Shown here in pieces: positions 16,163-26,216 of a stretch of DNA of 43,919 nt. Below the pieces are notes generated by a model. That model made no database searches, was not told the origin of the DNA, and worked only from the letters and a program-made list of their open reading frames with translations. Numbering within the stretch: the first letter of the stretch is position 1; every line of letters starts with the position of its first letter. Both the position numbers and the translations under genes were made by a program. The DNA comes from CAZHPA01 sp964533945 (GTDB lineage: Bacteria > Bacillota > Clostridia > Lachnospirales > WRBF01), in contig CAZHPA010000013.1 in the NCBI GenBank assembly GCA_964533945.1, positions 1 through 43,919 on the forward strand. Reading direction: 5' to 3'.

Positions 16163-17163
16163 ATAAACTCAATCAGCCTTTCAATTGGTATTTCTTCCAA
16201 TACATAGCTTCCAGCTTCTTTAACTTTAACAATAGTTATTAAATTACCATATGCTTTTTTGTCATTTATCATAGCGTTATATACAGCTTGTTTGTCGTAA
16301 GTTAAATTGCAATTAATTGACAACTTTTCCAATATCCGCACAACACGCTGCTTTAGTTTGTTATTTTCAATCATAGGGAGCATTCCAAACGCAACTGCTT
16401 CTCCATGCAAAACTTCAGAAAGTCCAAAAACACTCTCTATTCCATGCCCAATTGTATGCCCAAAATTTAAGACTTTGCGCAAATTTTCTTCTTTTTCATC
16501 TTCCTCAACAATGTTTTTCTTTAAAATAAGGGAACGACGTATAATTTCTTTAACATTTTTTTCTATATTTTCTGTTTCAAATAGCTCAACCAATTCTTTA
16601 TCGCAAGTTAGTCCAATTTTTAAAGCTTCCACAAGCCCGTTGTTAAAATGCCGTTTAGGTAGGGTTGAAAGCGTGTTATTGTCGATTACAACGCATTTTG
16701 GCTGATGAAATGCCCCAATAACGTTTTTAATTCCACGAAGACTAATACCAACTTTGCCGCCAATGCTGCTATCAATTTGTGAAAGTGTTGTTGTCGGAAC
16801 ACCAACAAATTCAATGCCACGCATATAAGTTGCGGCAGCGAATCCGGCAAGGTCGCCTACAACTCCTCCTCCAAGTGCAATAACTAAATCTTTGCGCGAA
16901 AAGTTATATGCAAGTAAAGCTTTAAGCAACCGCTTGTACACATTAAAGCTTTTAGAACTTTCGCCTTGCGTTACAATTTCAACATAGCCTTGCGGACATT
17001 TCGAAAGTATTAAATCGGCGTAATATTTAGGCACACCGTTGTCTGTTATAATTAAAACTTTGCGGTTAACATCAACAAATTTGTCGATATGCATAATAGC
17101 ATCATCTTCAATGAATATATCATAGCTTTTTGTTTTTAACTTAACTTCTATTTTGCAATCCAA
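16159..17163 (-). CDS. aroB: 3-dehydroquinate synthase (AroB)
   Basis: Makes 3-dehydroquinate from DAHP using NAD+ and a divalent metal; second shikimate step. 334 residues, a little short for the family. NAD-binding ALGGGVVGDLAGFAAATYMRG, then GVPTTTLSQIDSSIGGKVGI, and metal ligands in LNFGHTIGHGIE and HGEAVAFG. TTG start, supported by AAGGAGAG 7 bases upstream; no better ATG is near. Lies 26 bases after pheA and overlaps aroC. Confidence 0.94.
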   Translation of the reverse strand: MDCKIEVKLKTKSYDIFIEDDAIMHIDKFVDVNRKVLIITDNGVPKYYADLILSKCPQGYVEIVTQGESSKSFNVYKRLLKALLAYNFSRKDLVIALGGGVVGDLAGFAAATYMRGIEFVGVPTTTLSQIDSSIGGKVGISLRGIKNVIGAFHQPKCVVIDNNTLSTLPKRHFNNGLVEALKIGLTCDKELVELFETENIEKNVKEIIRRSLILKKNIVEEDEKEENLRKVLNFGHTIGHGIESVFGLSEVLHGEAVAFGMLPMIENNKLKQRVVRILEKLSINCNLTYDKQAVYNAMINDKKAYGNLITIVKVKEAGSYVLEEIPIERLIEFI

Positions 17164-17189
17164 GCTTAAACTCTCCTTTTCATTCGATT

Positions 17190-18251
17190 TTATTTACTAT
17201 AAACCCCAATAAGTTTAACTTCTCTGCAGTTTTGCTTTAATTCGATAAGCAATTGCTTTGCAACGTCACTTCCAACATCTCCAACAATTTCCACATAAAA
17301 GTAATATTGCCAAGGCAAACTGTGCATAGATTTTGATTTAATACTTTCCATATTAAACCCAAAGTTTCCAATAATCTGCATTATTTTAGCAAGCTGTCCA
17401 ACAGCATGGTCAAGCGTAAAAATAATATTGAATCTATTGCCTTTAACGCCTTCAAGTGATTTTGAAATAACTATAAAGCGTGTTGTGTTTTCTGCACTTG
17501 TATTAATGTTTTCAGCTAAAACTGAAAGATTATATAGCTTTGCCGTTTCGGGGGAAGCAACAGCGGCTTTTGTTTTGTCGTTGCATTCGGAAACGTATTT
17601 TGCAGCAAGCGCTGTATTGTAATATGGTATAAGTTCAAAATTATAGCAATCTAAAAACTTTTTAGACTGGCTTAACGCTTGATGGTGCGAATATACTTGC
17701 TTTATGTCGGCGATAGTTGCGCCTCTAACGCCTAACAAATTGCTTTGAATTTTTAAGTCATATATTTCAATTATGCTACAGTTGTGCTTATATAGCAAGT
17801 CTAAAACCTCAAGAACTTCCCCTGTATATGAGTTTTCGAAAGGCAAAACACCTAAAGCAACGCTGCCTTCCTCAACCGCCGAAAAAACTTCATCAAATGT
17901 TACAAACGACTTTGTTTTTACGTTTTTAAATATTTTGTTTAGGGCAATATGGGAATAAGCGCCATCTGTACCTTGGAAACCAATAACTCTTTCGTTAGAT
18001 AAATAATTTTGATATTGCTTGGATAGTTGCATTAAATTCTGAATAAATTCTTTATAATAGTCCACATATTCACAGTTAGTTACATATGCCGTGTTTTTTT
18101 CAATGACAGCTTGTTCACGTTGGCTATCCAAAATTGGTAAATTGTTTTGAAGCTTGTATGCTATAACTTTTTTAACGCTATCCATGCGTTTTTCAAATAA
18201 TTGAGCCATTTGTTTATCTATTTCATCTATTTCAATTCTTGCATCTAACAT
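17190..18251 (-). CDS. pheA: Bifunctional chorismate mutase/prephenate dehydratase (P-protein)
   Basis: Converts chorismate to prephenate and then phenylpyruvate, towards phenylalanine. 353 residues in three parts: chorismate mutase (about 1-85, ARIEIDEIDKQMAQLFEKRM), prephenate dehydratase (about 88-270, with VIGFQGTDGAYSHIA, PFENSYTGEV and the catalytic TTRF), and a C-terminal ACT domain (about 275-350). The ACT motifs usually written GALV and ESRP are poorly kept (HAVGQLAKIM and IKSKSM), so phenylalanine feedback may differ. SD AAGGGGG precedes the ATG. First gene of an aromatic operon with its own promoter. Confidence 0.93.
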   Translation of the reverse strand: MLDARIEIDEIDKQMAQLFEKRMDSVKKVIAYKLQNNLPILDSQREQAVIEKNTAYVTNCEYVDYYKEFIQNLMQLSKQYQNYLSNERVIGFQGTDGAYSHIALNKIFKNVKTKSFVTFDEVFSAVEEGSVALGVLPFENSYTGEVLEVLDLLYKHNCSIIEIYDLKIQSNLLGVRGATIADIKQVYSHHQALSQSKKFLDCYNFELIPYYNTALAAKYVSECNDKTKAAVASPETAKLYNLSVLAENINTSAENTTRFIVISKSLEGVKGNRFNIIFTLDHAVGQLAKIMQIIGNFGFNMESIKSKSMHSLPWQYYFYVEIVGDVGSDVAKQLLIELKQNCREVKLIGVYSK

Positions 18252-18280
18252 TTTGTGCCCCCTTATTGTAGTTAATTAAT

Positions 18281-18310
18281 ATTATAACTAAAAAATGGCG
18301 GGCTTGTCAA
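18281..18310 (-). promoter_or_regulatory. Sigma-A promoter of pheA-aroB-aroC
   Basis: On the - strand TTGACA (18305-18310) and TATAAT (18281-18286) are both perfect consensus hexamers with an 18-base spacer, about 30 bases upstream of the pheA start. It lies just after the terminator of the giant repeat gene, so the aromatic operon is independently transcribed. No T-box or attenuator fits in the short leader. Confidence 0.85.
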
Positions 18311-18321
18311 ATGGACATTAA

Positions 18322-18349
18322 AAAAGACGGGGTATTTGCCCCGTCTTTT
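18322..18349 (-). terminator. Rho-independent terminator of the giant repeat gene
   Basis: GACGGGG (18326-18332) pairs with CCCCGTC (18339-18345) around a 6-base loop, extended by A/T pairs. On the - strand it ends in a run of T (18321-18325 are A on +). It sits 45 bases after the stop of the 2544-residue gene and directly before the pheA promoter. Confidence 0.9.
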
Positions 18350-18393
18350 GGCTTTCCGATTAAAAAACTTATATCAGAAAGAAAACGCTTTTA

Positions 18394-21300
18394 TTATTGT
18401 AAATCTTCCGCTTCCGTTCCATCAATTGCATATGCATCACTTAAAGCACAGCCTTTTTCAAGAACATAAATTTTGTCGCCATTTGCAACAGTAAGTCCTG
18501 TTAACATAGCATAGCCTTTAGCACCGGTTTGAGCTGAAATAGTTGCACCTGATACAACTGCCGTTTTAGTAACGCCAGCATTTAAAGCTTCAGCATCTAA
18601 CTCGTTAACTTTTGCTATAACAGCTGCTTCTATAGCAGGTGTTAATGTTGTGCCTGTTGGAATATAAACAAATCTAACTTTATTTTCGTCTGCAGTAGCA
18701 GTATTTGCAGTAGCAGGTTTAGCTCTAACAATTAATGCATCTTCAGCATCGTCAATATATTTAACGTTAGCAGCAATAACTTCTTTGGAAATAGCAAGTG
18801 GTAATACAAATCTAGCAGAAGGTAAGCTTTCGCGTTCGCCGCCATTATTAATTCTTTGTAATGTGAAGTAAACTTCTTTGCCTGCTACAAATTTATCCAC
18901 AACTTCTGCAATATCTTCTGCATTAGCAGCAGCTATTATACCACCAACTCCCAATGTAAGCTTTAAGCCTGCTTTAGTTGAATCAGGGCTTAAATCGCTT
19001 CCGATTGCAATTAAGTTTGCTGTATCTGTTGTTGCACTTGTATATGCTCTTAAAATATACTCGTCAGTAGCAGCAGCAGGTGTAGCATTATCAGAGATAT
19101 TGAAAGCAGCAGGTATATGAACTGCATATTTATACGTATTAGTATCCCATAAGCGTTCAATAACCATTTGTTGAGTATATGTCGGTGTTCCCGGTTGAGC
19201 TTTTTCAACAGTAGGTCTTAAAGTTTGTGCAACTTGAGTATAAGTAACTGTTATAGGGTCACTTTCTCTTTCGCCAACTTTTTGAATTGTAACAAATATT
19301 TTAGCATTTCCTGAAGCTGGGCTATCAGATACTAAAGCTTTAACATCGTCAGCATCTATAGCACCGCCTAAAGCTGAAGGTTTGCCGCTAGCATATGTTA
19401 CCTTTTTAAAGTTTGGTGTTGCTACTATAAATTTTGTAGCAGCAGTTGCAAGGTCAGGTGTGTTAGCACCAGTTGCTTCAGAAATAGCAACTAAATCGCT
19501 TTTTGCTCCATTAACGCTCTTATAAACATTAACTCTATCGCCTGTAGCAGTTGTTAATCCTGTAAATTGTATTGTGTCATCTGTTGTGCCAAGTGTGTTA
19601 ACTATAGCAGCAGTAATTCCTGCAGATGCTGTTTTAGCAGGAGGTGCAACTGTTATAAGTATTGGGTCGCTTTCAAGTTCGTTAACTGCTTCATGTGAGA
19701 ACCATAAGTTAGTGTTATCTGTGTCTGAAAGCATATCTAACTTAATGTTTGCAGCTGTTGTTGGTGTTGCTGTTGAAGCTGTAAGTTTTCCAATGTCAGT
19801 AGCTCCTGAAATTGTAATTTTTTGTGCTGCTGTTGGTGTTCCTGTTATAGTTGCAGGGTTTACTGTGTAAATATAGAATTTGCTAGTAGCAGGAGTAAGG
19901 TCGCTGCCAGTGTATTCTATAAAGTCATTTGTTGCATCGTCAGTATTAGCTTTGTCAAAAGGCTTAAATTTGTTAACAATTGTTATGTCTCCGGCTTCAA
20001 GCGCTGCTGTTTTTGGTGCACTATTATAAATTATTGTATATGGTGCACTTTCAAGTCCAACGTATGCATCAGTTTTGCCACCAATTTCTACTGCTTGCAC
20101 GCCAAGCTTTTGAACAGTAACATATATAGCATCGCCGTTAGGTCTGTCTTTTAATAAACCTGTAATTGGAACGGCTGTAGTAGTTGCTGCGTTACCACCA
20201 CTATTATAAACAACTTCAACATAGTTAGTTGATGCTAAGCCTGTTTTATCGGTTTTAACAACATCAGCAGAATTTGTATAAATGCGAACTAAGTCACCAG
20301 CTGCAATTGCTACACCGTTTAAATTAATTCCGGATAAGTCAATTGTATCTGCAGTTCCAACAGGGTTTGCAACTTTAGAATCATCAAGTCTGCCGTCGTT
20401 GTCAATAGAATCAGTTTTAGCAACAGCAGGAACGCTAACTGCAAGTTTAGCACTTTCGCTGTAGCCTTTCTTTGTTATTGTTACATAAACTGTTGTTGGT
20501 ATATCATCATTTAATAATTTAGTAGTACCTTGATAAAGCTTTAATTTAAGGTCATCAGCAACTAAAGCACCAGCTGCGCCAGTACCAGTAATTGTGCGTG
20601 TAATTACAGGTGTAGCTGTGCTTGCAGCGTCTAAATAGAAATTAACAATATCTCCTGCTGCAATAGGGTCTTTGCTGCTTGTTGAACCTTTAAAGCTTTC
20701 AAAGCCTGCTATGTCAATATAGTCTTGGCAAGCATTAGCTGGTGCGGCAATAAGGCTGCCATTTTTTGTATTAGGTACTGCAAAGTTTTTAAATGCTGCA
20801 ATGTTGCTTAATGTTCCGTTAAGTTTGTCGATAGCACCACTTGCCGCATAGTTGCCGTATGTTATATCTACAAGGGCAGTATTTGGTCTGTGGTTTAATT
20901 TTTGCCAGCTAACTTTAACGCTTCCACCTTTTCCCCAAAGATGAATAAAATTGGCAACTTGAGTAGGAGCGCTACTTGGGTGAGCTATATAGTCATACAT
21001 ATCAAGAACGTGTGGCTCATTTCCATTTGCTGCAGGAACTTTAATTTTAGCACCACCAGCAAATGGTGTTGTATTGCTAGTTCCGCTAACCCCTTGTACA
21101 GTTATTATATCGCCTTCTTGGAATATTGAAGATAAAATAATTTTATCTTTAATTGTTGCAGCGTCAGCGTCATTATTTAAGTTCATAAACGTAATTCCTG
21201 GGCTGCCTGCGTTAAGTGCAGGTGTCATTTCAAGCGGTTTAACAGCGTAAGCAACTTTGTCACTTTCAAGCTTTCCAGCGAATTGGTATGTTACATAAAC

Positions 21301-24300
21301 AGTAGTATCTGTTGAAGCACTGTCAGAAATATCAATATCTGTTGGCACTCCTGTTGGTGCGCCCGACAATACATCTTTGCTTAATCTTCTGGTTGAAAGA
21401 GAACTTCCTGCTGCTGTATGCGTTACTTTAGGAGTAGTAGATGCACTACTATCGTAAATTCTAACTACAGCTTTGTTTTCTAACCCTGCTAATATTTGGA
21501 TTGTGTCACCGTAAATATCAGAAGCTGGAGTAGCTGTAATGTCTTTTTCAAGGTTTTTGTAATTAAATGCATTATTTACGATTTTAACATTTGTTGCATT
21601 AATTTGCGTTTTGTCTGTTTTAGCAACAGCATTGTATACAGCTTCTTTTCTTACACCTTCACGTCTGCCTGATTCTTGAATTGCAAAGTAAAGAGAACCG
21701 CTTTTTGCATCATCAAGAACATTTGCAGTTGTAGGAGTGGCTCCAGATTTAGTTAATTTAATAACAGGTAATTCTGTTGCATCTACTGCTATTTCTGTTC
21801 CAGCTGTAAGTATCATAATAGGTGTTGTTTCCCAATTCGCACCTGCATTTGAATCATAAATATTAATTTTAGTTCCGCTTGCAAGAGCAGGGAATCTTCC
21901 GCCATAAATTGTGTCGCCTGCAGTATCATTTAAAGTAGATTCGCTTGAACCTGTTAATCTGTTTACAGCATGAATATCGTATCCATCTGTAAACGAAGCA
22001 GATTGAACTTGAGCAGGGCATTTTATAGCGATTTTTTCACTAGTAACAGCACCTCTTGTTAATGTAGCATAAATAACACTTTCTGCATTTGCAGGAGCAC
22101 CTAAATCTATATTTGATGCCGTTATTGTTCCTGATGCTATTGTTAATGGACTGCCTATTGTAGTAGTACCATCTGCTTTGTAAAGTGTGATTACGTCGCC
22201 ATTTTCAAGGATGGCACCAGAAGGGCTAGTTGTAATTTTTACTACAGAAGTAGCATCACCATTATTAGTTACAGTAGCGTTAGCATTTCTTAAAGCAAGA
22301 GTAGTTGTAATTATATATGGTTGGCTCTTTGAAAGTTTATTTGCATCGCTAGTTGGTTTTTCAACAGCAACTGCAATTTTAATTGTTCCGCTAGAAATCA
22401 AATCATTTGAAATTGAACCTGTGTACTCAATTACGCCTGATGCTGGAACAGTTAATCCGTTAGCGCTGTTAAATAAATAAGCTGATGAATTAGGAATGCC
22501 GCTTGCATCTACATCATTGGCATTGTAAATATAAACTTTTTCAGTTGCGGCAACACCAGCTGCATTATTTTCTGCCGCACGTGCAATTTCAATTTTGTCA
22601 GTTCCGTTTCCGCTTCTCTTAAGCGTTACGCCGCTGGAAAGCGCTGTTCTTTGGTCAAATGCCGGTTCGTGTTCAACTATAGTAGCTACGCTGAATTGTA
22701 AACCTGTTGAAGCTTTAACAATATAAAGTCTTCCACCGTTGTTGTATTTAGTGTTTAAACTTGTATATGCGCTGAAGTTTGGAATTTTATCAGCTGTCAT
22801 TGTAATTGTCAAGGTTCCGTTATTAAATGTTCCTGCATTGCTAGCGTTAATAGCTAAAGCTTTTGAATTTGCTGATGCATCTTCCGGTTTTGTGTAAATA
22901 TAAATTTCGTCGCTAGCTGTTACATTTTTAATAGTAACTGTATCGTTTCCTGTTTTTTTGTTATCAATTGTAATGTCTGCAATAGCAACTTGTGTTGCTC
23001 TGCCTTGTCGTTCGATAATAAATGAAGCAGGTTCGCCGTATACATCACTGCCTCTTTTCAATGCAAGGAAAACTTTAGCGCCATCTAATTTAGTAGATAA
23101 ATTAACGCCTATTTCACCGCCTATAACAAGAGCGCCTGAAGTAACAGCTGTTACAGCTATAGTATTAATATTAACAGCCGAAACCTGGTATTCAGCGCCT
23201 GCATCTCCTGCAGCAGGAGCTACAGCAGATTGGTCTGTAACCCAAACTTTAATTCTATCACCTACATCAATAACGCCTGCACCTGGGTCGGTTTGTAAAG
23301 AAATAACAGTTTTGTCACTTCTGTTTGGAATTGGGTTTTCAACAAGGTTAGCTGTAACTATTCGTTGTTTTGGACTTGCTACTATTACTGCGCTTTGTGC
23401 ACTTTCATGGCTTCCTGTTCCATCGGTTTTAGGATTTTCAATTGAAACCCCAATGCTTGTTCCTTGTGCAGGAAGACTTAAATTTGGTATAGCAGCTTTT
23501 TTGTTTGATACATCAGCTTGAGTAACAATATATGTTGTTATTAACGTGCCGAGGTCATCATAAATTCTAATTTTTTCGCCAACTACAAAAGTAGCATCTG
23601 ATGCATGATGTGAAGGGTCAGGGCAAGCACTAACTTCTATAACATCTTTGCCGGGTGTTGTGCTTTTGATTACTACAACTTGACCTAAAGTAGGTGTTGC
23701 ATGTTTAGGTTCGTTTGGTATAGCTGCACTAGGATTAGAAGCAACAGAAGCAGTATCTCCTGGTTTTGTAACTTTAATGTAAACTGTATCTGTTCCTTCA
23801 GTTGTTTTAAGTTTTGTTGTGCCTAAATCAATTGTTGCTTTGCCGTTAGCGCCGTCTTTAACAACAAATCCTATACCTAACGATTCATCGTTGCTGCTTC
23901 TGAATGCTTCAACTTTATAACCTTCGTCAAATTTATCTGATGTTATGGTAGCTGAAACTTCGACAAAGTCTTTTGCAAAGGCGTTATTTTTAGCAACTAT
24001 GCTAAATGTTACGCCTGTAATATCTGTTTGCGCACCTGTACCGCTTGTTGTTCCGGCCATAGTTTTGGCACTTTCATTAGCACCAGCGCCATAATATGGA
24101 GCTATGTCAGTTAATGTTGTGCTAACTATAGGGTTAGTTACTGTAAAGCAGATTGTTGCTGCTGTTACTGCGTTTGCGTCAAGATTTGTAAATCTAAGAC
24201 CAGTTGTAGGAATATATCCTGTTGCTGGAACTGTCATTGATTTAGCAGGTATTGTATCTGTTGGTCTGTTGTATATTTTAACGATTTCGCCTGGATTAAG

Positions 24301-26028
24301 GTTACCAGAAACTGTAGCAACGTTAGTCGCTGAATTAATGCTTGCATTAACCCCTAATACATCACGAATAGGTTCTAAAGCATATGTTTTATTGCCTATT
24401 GTTAATGGAAAATCGCCTGTTCTTGAAACGGTAACATATACATCTTGACTGCTTGAGTTTGGAAGTTTTCCCATAGGAATTGCTATAATTTCTTGCGTTC
24501 CTGCAACTGTAACTGTTTTTTGAACAAGAGGAGTTGCTGAATTGCCAAGGAAAAACTTAATAGTGTCGCCAACTTTAAATGCATCAGTTCCAGACACAGG
24601 AGTAGCACTAACTACAACAGCATCTTCTGCATATGCACGGTTTATAACATCAAAGTCAACAATAATTTTATCTTTCAGGTTTGCTGCATTTTCTTTTGGA
24701 ATTATAATTTCAACTTTTGAACTTTCTTTATAGAAATAATCAACGCCATTATCTGTTGTTTTGTATTCTATTAATGATAAATACATTTTGCCTGCCGCTT
24801 CATAAGGGCGGAGGTCAAGTTTAAATTCAACTTCGCCATTTCCAGAAGATATGCCGCTAGCTGTTGTTGCAGTTTTTATTACAACACCATTCGAAGCTGC
24901 AAAAAGTTTGACAGTTGCTTTTTCGTCAAGCTTTGTTATTGTTATTGTATCTTCTGTACCCGAATTATTTTTAACTTCAGCATTTAAAAGTTTGTTGCTA
25001 TCTGAAGAACCTCTTGTTCCTAATGGAACATAAGTTCTTGGGCTTTGGTTTTCATTTGGGTTTTGAACTGCAACATAGAAACCTTTTTCTTCGTATGGAG
25101 CAAGATTAATTCCTATATAGTCATTATAAGAGTTACCTGTTGAACTACCACCGAATATAATTTTGTCTTTACCTGTTGCTACAGTTCCTGTTGAAAATTG
25201 ATTACCTGTTGCAGATACAAATAAAGTTACTTTAGCTCCTGCTGCAGCTGTTACTTCAACGGCTGGAGTATCGTTTACGTTTTCATAAAGAACTTTAATA
25301 GTACTTGGGTCTGGAGCAGCTGTTGTTAAAGTTCCTGTATATGAAATAGCAGTTCTTGCTGATTCGTTAAGACCTGCTCTTATTATTGTAATATAAGCTG
25401 TTCCAACTTGGCTTCCAGTTACTCTAGTTAAGCTTGCTTTAAGATCATCTGTAAATCCGTTGCTAACATCTACAGGAGTTATAGTATAAGTTAAAACTGG
25501 GGTTCCAGATGAAGCAAGCGCATAAACTTTAACTATATCGCCTGCTGCAAAACCATTAGTTGCAGTAAGTAAAAACTTAACTGTAGACGTTGATTGAACT
25601 TGTTGAACAACAACTGCGTCTTCAGGTAATGGAATTGAGGCTAAATTTTCTGCAAATGGTATAAGCACTCTGCTGCTCCATTTGTTTGTTACTGTAGAAA
25701 GTGTTGATATATAGAAATTTTTGCCATTAGCAAATGATGTTTGTAACGTTAATTTACCAACACCGTTGCCATCATCTACAAGGACACCTTGAGATCCAAT
25801 AGTAGTTATTGTTGCAGTTGTGTATGCTCTAACTTGAGTTCCTGGAATTCCTGTAAACTCAACTTGCGTTCTATCTATAACCATAAATGATGCGATATCG
25901 TTATTTGGAGTTATTATACTTAATACATCACCCGGCGCTCCAAACGCAATATTTGAAAACGCTGATGTAAAAATCAAGGCAAAAGCCAGTATTAAACTGA
26001 CTAACTTTGAAAAATTCCGTTTTTCCAT
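18394..26028 (-). CDS. Giant secreted repeat protein (2544 residues)
   Basis: An exported protein with a clear Sec signal peptide (Lys/Arg start, hydrophobic core about 9-29, likely cut after AFG at about residue 30). The rest is about twenty diverged tandem units of roughly 100-130 residues. Each unit has a segment such as GDxIxVYxx, a turn, and an end resembling VYVTVxKxGxxES, for example AYITIIRAGLNESART, TTVYVTITKKGYSESAK and AKIFVTIQKVGERESD. The pattern suggests stacked beta-sandwich domains; similar endings occur, as I recall, in large surface proteins of Bacillales. No LPXTG, SLH, choline-binding or C-terminal membrane segment is seen, so anchoring is unexplained. SD AAGGAG supports the ATG. 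It lies just downstream of flagellin, same strand. Possible roles: surface layer, adhesin, extracellular matrix or sheath. Confidence 0.85.
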   Translation of the reverse strand: MEKRNFSKLVSLILAFALIFTSAFSNIAFGAPGDVLSIITPNNDIASFMVIDRTQVEFTGIPGTQVRAYTTATITTIGSQGVLVDDGNGVGKLTLQTSFANGKNFYISTLSTVTNKWSSRVLIPFAENLASIPLPEDAVVVQQVQSTSTVKFLLTATNGFAAGDIVKVYALASSGTPVLTYTITPVDVSNGFTDDLKASLTRVTGSQVGTAYITIIRAGLNESARTAISYTGTLTTAAPDPSTIKVLYENVNDTPAVEVTAAAGAKVTLFVSATGNQFSTGTVATGKDKIIFGGSSTGNSYNDYIGINLAPYEEKGFYVAVQNPNENQSPRTYVPLGTRGSSDSNKLLNAEVKNNSGTEDTITITKLDEKATVKLFAASNGVVIKTATTASGISSGNGEVEFKLDLRPYEAAGKMYLSLIEYKTTDNGVDYFYKESSKVEIIIPKENAANLKDKIIVDFDVINRAYAEDAVVVSATPVSGTDAFKVGDTIKFFLGNSATPLVQKTVTVAGTQEIIAIPMGKLPNSSSQDVYVTVSRTGDFPLTIGNKTYALEPIRDVLGVNASINSATNVATVSGNLNPGEIVKIYNRPTDTIPAKSMTVPATGYIPTTGLRFTNLDANAVTAATICFTVTNPIVSTTLTDIAPYYGAGANESAKTMAGTTSGTGAQTDITGVTFSIVAKNNAFAKDFVEVSATITSDKFDEGYKVEAFRSSNDESLGIGFVVKDGANGKATIDLGTTKLKTTEGTDTVYIKVTKPGDTASVASNPSAAIPNEPKHATPTLGQVVVIKSTTPGKDVIEVSACPDPSHHASDATFVVGEKIRIYDDLGTLITTYIVTQADVSNKKAAIPNLSLPAQGTSIGVSIENPKTDGTGSHESAQSAVIVASPKQRIVTANLVENPIPNRSDKTVISLQTDPGAGVIDVGDRIKVWVTDQSAVAPAAGDAGAEYQVSAVNINTIAVTAVTSGALVIGGEIGVNLSTKLDGAKVFLALKRGSDVYGEPASFIIERQGRATQVAIADITIDNKKTGNDTVTIKNVTASDEIYIYTKPEDASANSKALAINASNAGTFNNGTLTITMTADKIPNFSAYTSLNTKYNNGGRLYIVKASTGLQFSVATIVEHEPAFDQRTALSSGVTLKRSGNGTDKIEIARAAENNAAGVAATEKVYIYNANDVDASGIPNSSAYLFNSANGLTVPASGVIEYTGSISNDLISSGTIKIAVAVEKPTSDANKLSKSQPYIITTTLALRNANATVTNNGDATSVVKITTSPSGAILENGDVITLYKADGTTTIGSPLTIASGTITASNIDLGAPANAESVIYATLTRGAVTSEKIAIKCPAQVQSASFTDGYDIHAVNRLTGSSESTLNDTAGDTIYGGRFPALASGTKINIYDSNAGANWETTPIMILTAGTEIAVDATELPVIKLTKSGATPTTANVLDDAKSGSLYFAIQESGRREGVRKEAVYNAVAKTDKTQINATNVKIVNNAFNYKNLEKDITATPASDIYGDTIQILAGLENKAVVRIYDSSASTTPKVTHTAAGSSLSTRRLSKDVLSGAPTGVPTDIDISDSASTDTTVYVTYQFAGKLESDKVAYAVKPLEMTPALNAGSPGITFMNLNNDADAATIKDKIILSSIFQEGDIITVQGVSGTSNTTPFAGGAKIKVPAANGNEPHVLDMYDYIAHPSSAPTQVANFIHLWGKGGSVKVSWQKLNHRPNTALVDITYGNYAASGAIDKLNGTLSNIAAFKNFAVPNTKNGSLIAAPANACQDYIDIAGFESFKGSTSSKDPIAAGDIVNFYLDAASTATPVITRTITGTGAAGALVADDLKLKLYQGTTKLLNDDIPTTVYVTITKKGYSESAKLAVSVPAVAKTDSIDNDGRLDDSKVANPVGTADTIDLSGINLNGVAIAAGDLVRIYTNSADVVKTDKTGLASTNYVEVVYNSGGNAATTTAVPITGLLKDRPNGDAIYVTVQKLGVQAVEIGGKTDAYVGLESAPYTIIYNSAPKTAALEAGDITIVNKFKPFDKANTDDATNDFIEYTGSDLTPATSKFYIYTVNPATITGTPTAAQKITISGATDIGKLTASTATPTTAANIKLDMLSDTDNTNLWFSHEAVNELESDPILITVAPPAKTASAGITAAIVNTLGTTDDTIQFTGLTTATGDRVNVYKSVNGAKSDLVAISEATGANTPDLATAATKFIVATPNFKKVTYASGKPSALGGAIDADDVKALVSDSPASGNAKIFVTIQKVGERESDPITVTYTQVAQTLRPTVEKAQPGTPTYTQQMVIERLWDTNTYKYAVHIPAAFNISDNATPAAATDEYILRAYTSATTDTANLIAIGSDLSPDSTKAGLKLTLGVGGIIAAANAEDIAEVVDKFVAGKEVYFTLQRINNGGERESLPSARFVLPLAISKEVIAANVKYIDDAEDALIVRAKPATANTATADENKVRFVYIPTGTTLTPAIEAAVIAKVNELDAEALNAGVTKTAVVSGATISAQTGAKGYAMLTGLTVANGDKIYVLEKGCALSDAYAIDGTEAEDLQ
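18397..25932 (-). repeat. About twenty degenerate protein-level tandem repeats
   Basis: Recognised only at protein level by the recurring end motif of each unit (Tyr/Phe-x-x-Val/Leu-x-[Lys/Arg/Pro]-x-Gly, then Glu-Ser, then 5-7 residues and a hydrophobic strand). Spacing is about 100-130 residues (300-390 bases). Units are too diverged for easy DNA-level recombination. The final unit (IYVLEKGCALSDAYAIDG) seems partial or lacks its last strand. Confidence 0.7.
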
Positions 26029-26111
26029 AAATTTTCTCCTTCTTTCTATTTTTATAATAGCTTAGTATTACTACATTAATATACAATTAGTTAATATGCT
26101 AAATATAGCGC

Positions 26112-26152
26112 AAGAGCCGCCGACGTATTGCATTTATGTCGGAACAGCTCTT
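26112..26152. other. Long imperfect hairpin between flagellin and giant gene
   Basis: AAGAGC (26112-26117) and CCGAC (26120-26124) pair with GTCGG (26138-26142) and GCTCTT (26147-26152), with a small internal loop. No U-run follows on the - strand, so it may slow or stabilise rather than end the flagellin transcript, leaving read-through into the giant gene possible. Confidence 0.5.
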
Positions 26153-26181
26153 AATTATATTATTTAAAAACATTTTAAATT

Positions 26182-26197
26182 TGTTGCCGACGCAACA
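26182..26197 (-). terminator. Candidate weak terminator after flagellin
   Basis: TGTTGC (26182-26187) and GCAACA (26192-26197) form a 6-base stem with a 4-base loop, about 20 bases after the flagellin stop. On the - strand it is followed by an A/T-rich stretch with short T groups but no clean T-run, so termination is probably partial. Confidence 0.5.
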
Positions 26198-26216
26198 TGC
26201 CATAATTTCAAATAAA

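Noticed and set aside
22958..23521. 187-codon open frame on the + strand inside the giant gene, and several similar ones at 19574-25033
   Set aside because: They are antisense to the Ala/Thr/Val-rich repeat gene, lack ribosome-binding sites and family features; the repeat gene's codon pattern creates them.
18397..25932. DNA-level tandem repeat or CRISPR-like array in the giant gene
   Set aside because: The repeats are visible only at protein level; no regularly spaced identical DNA units were found.
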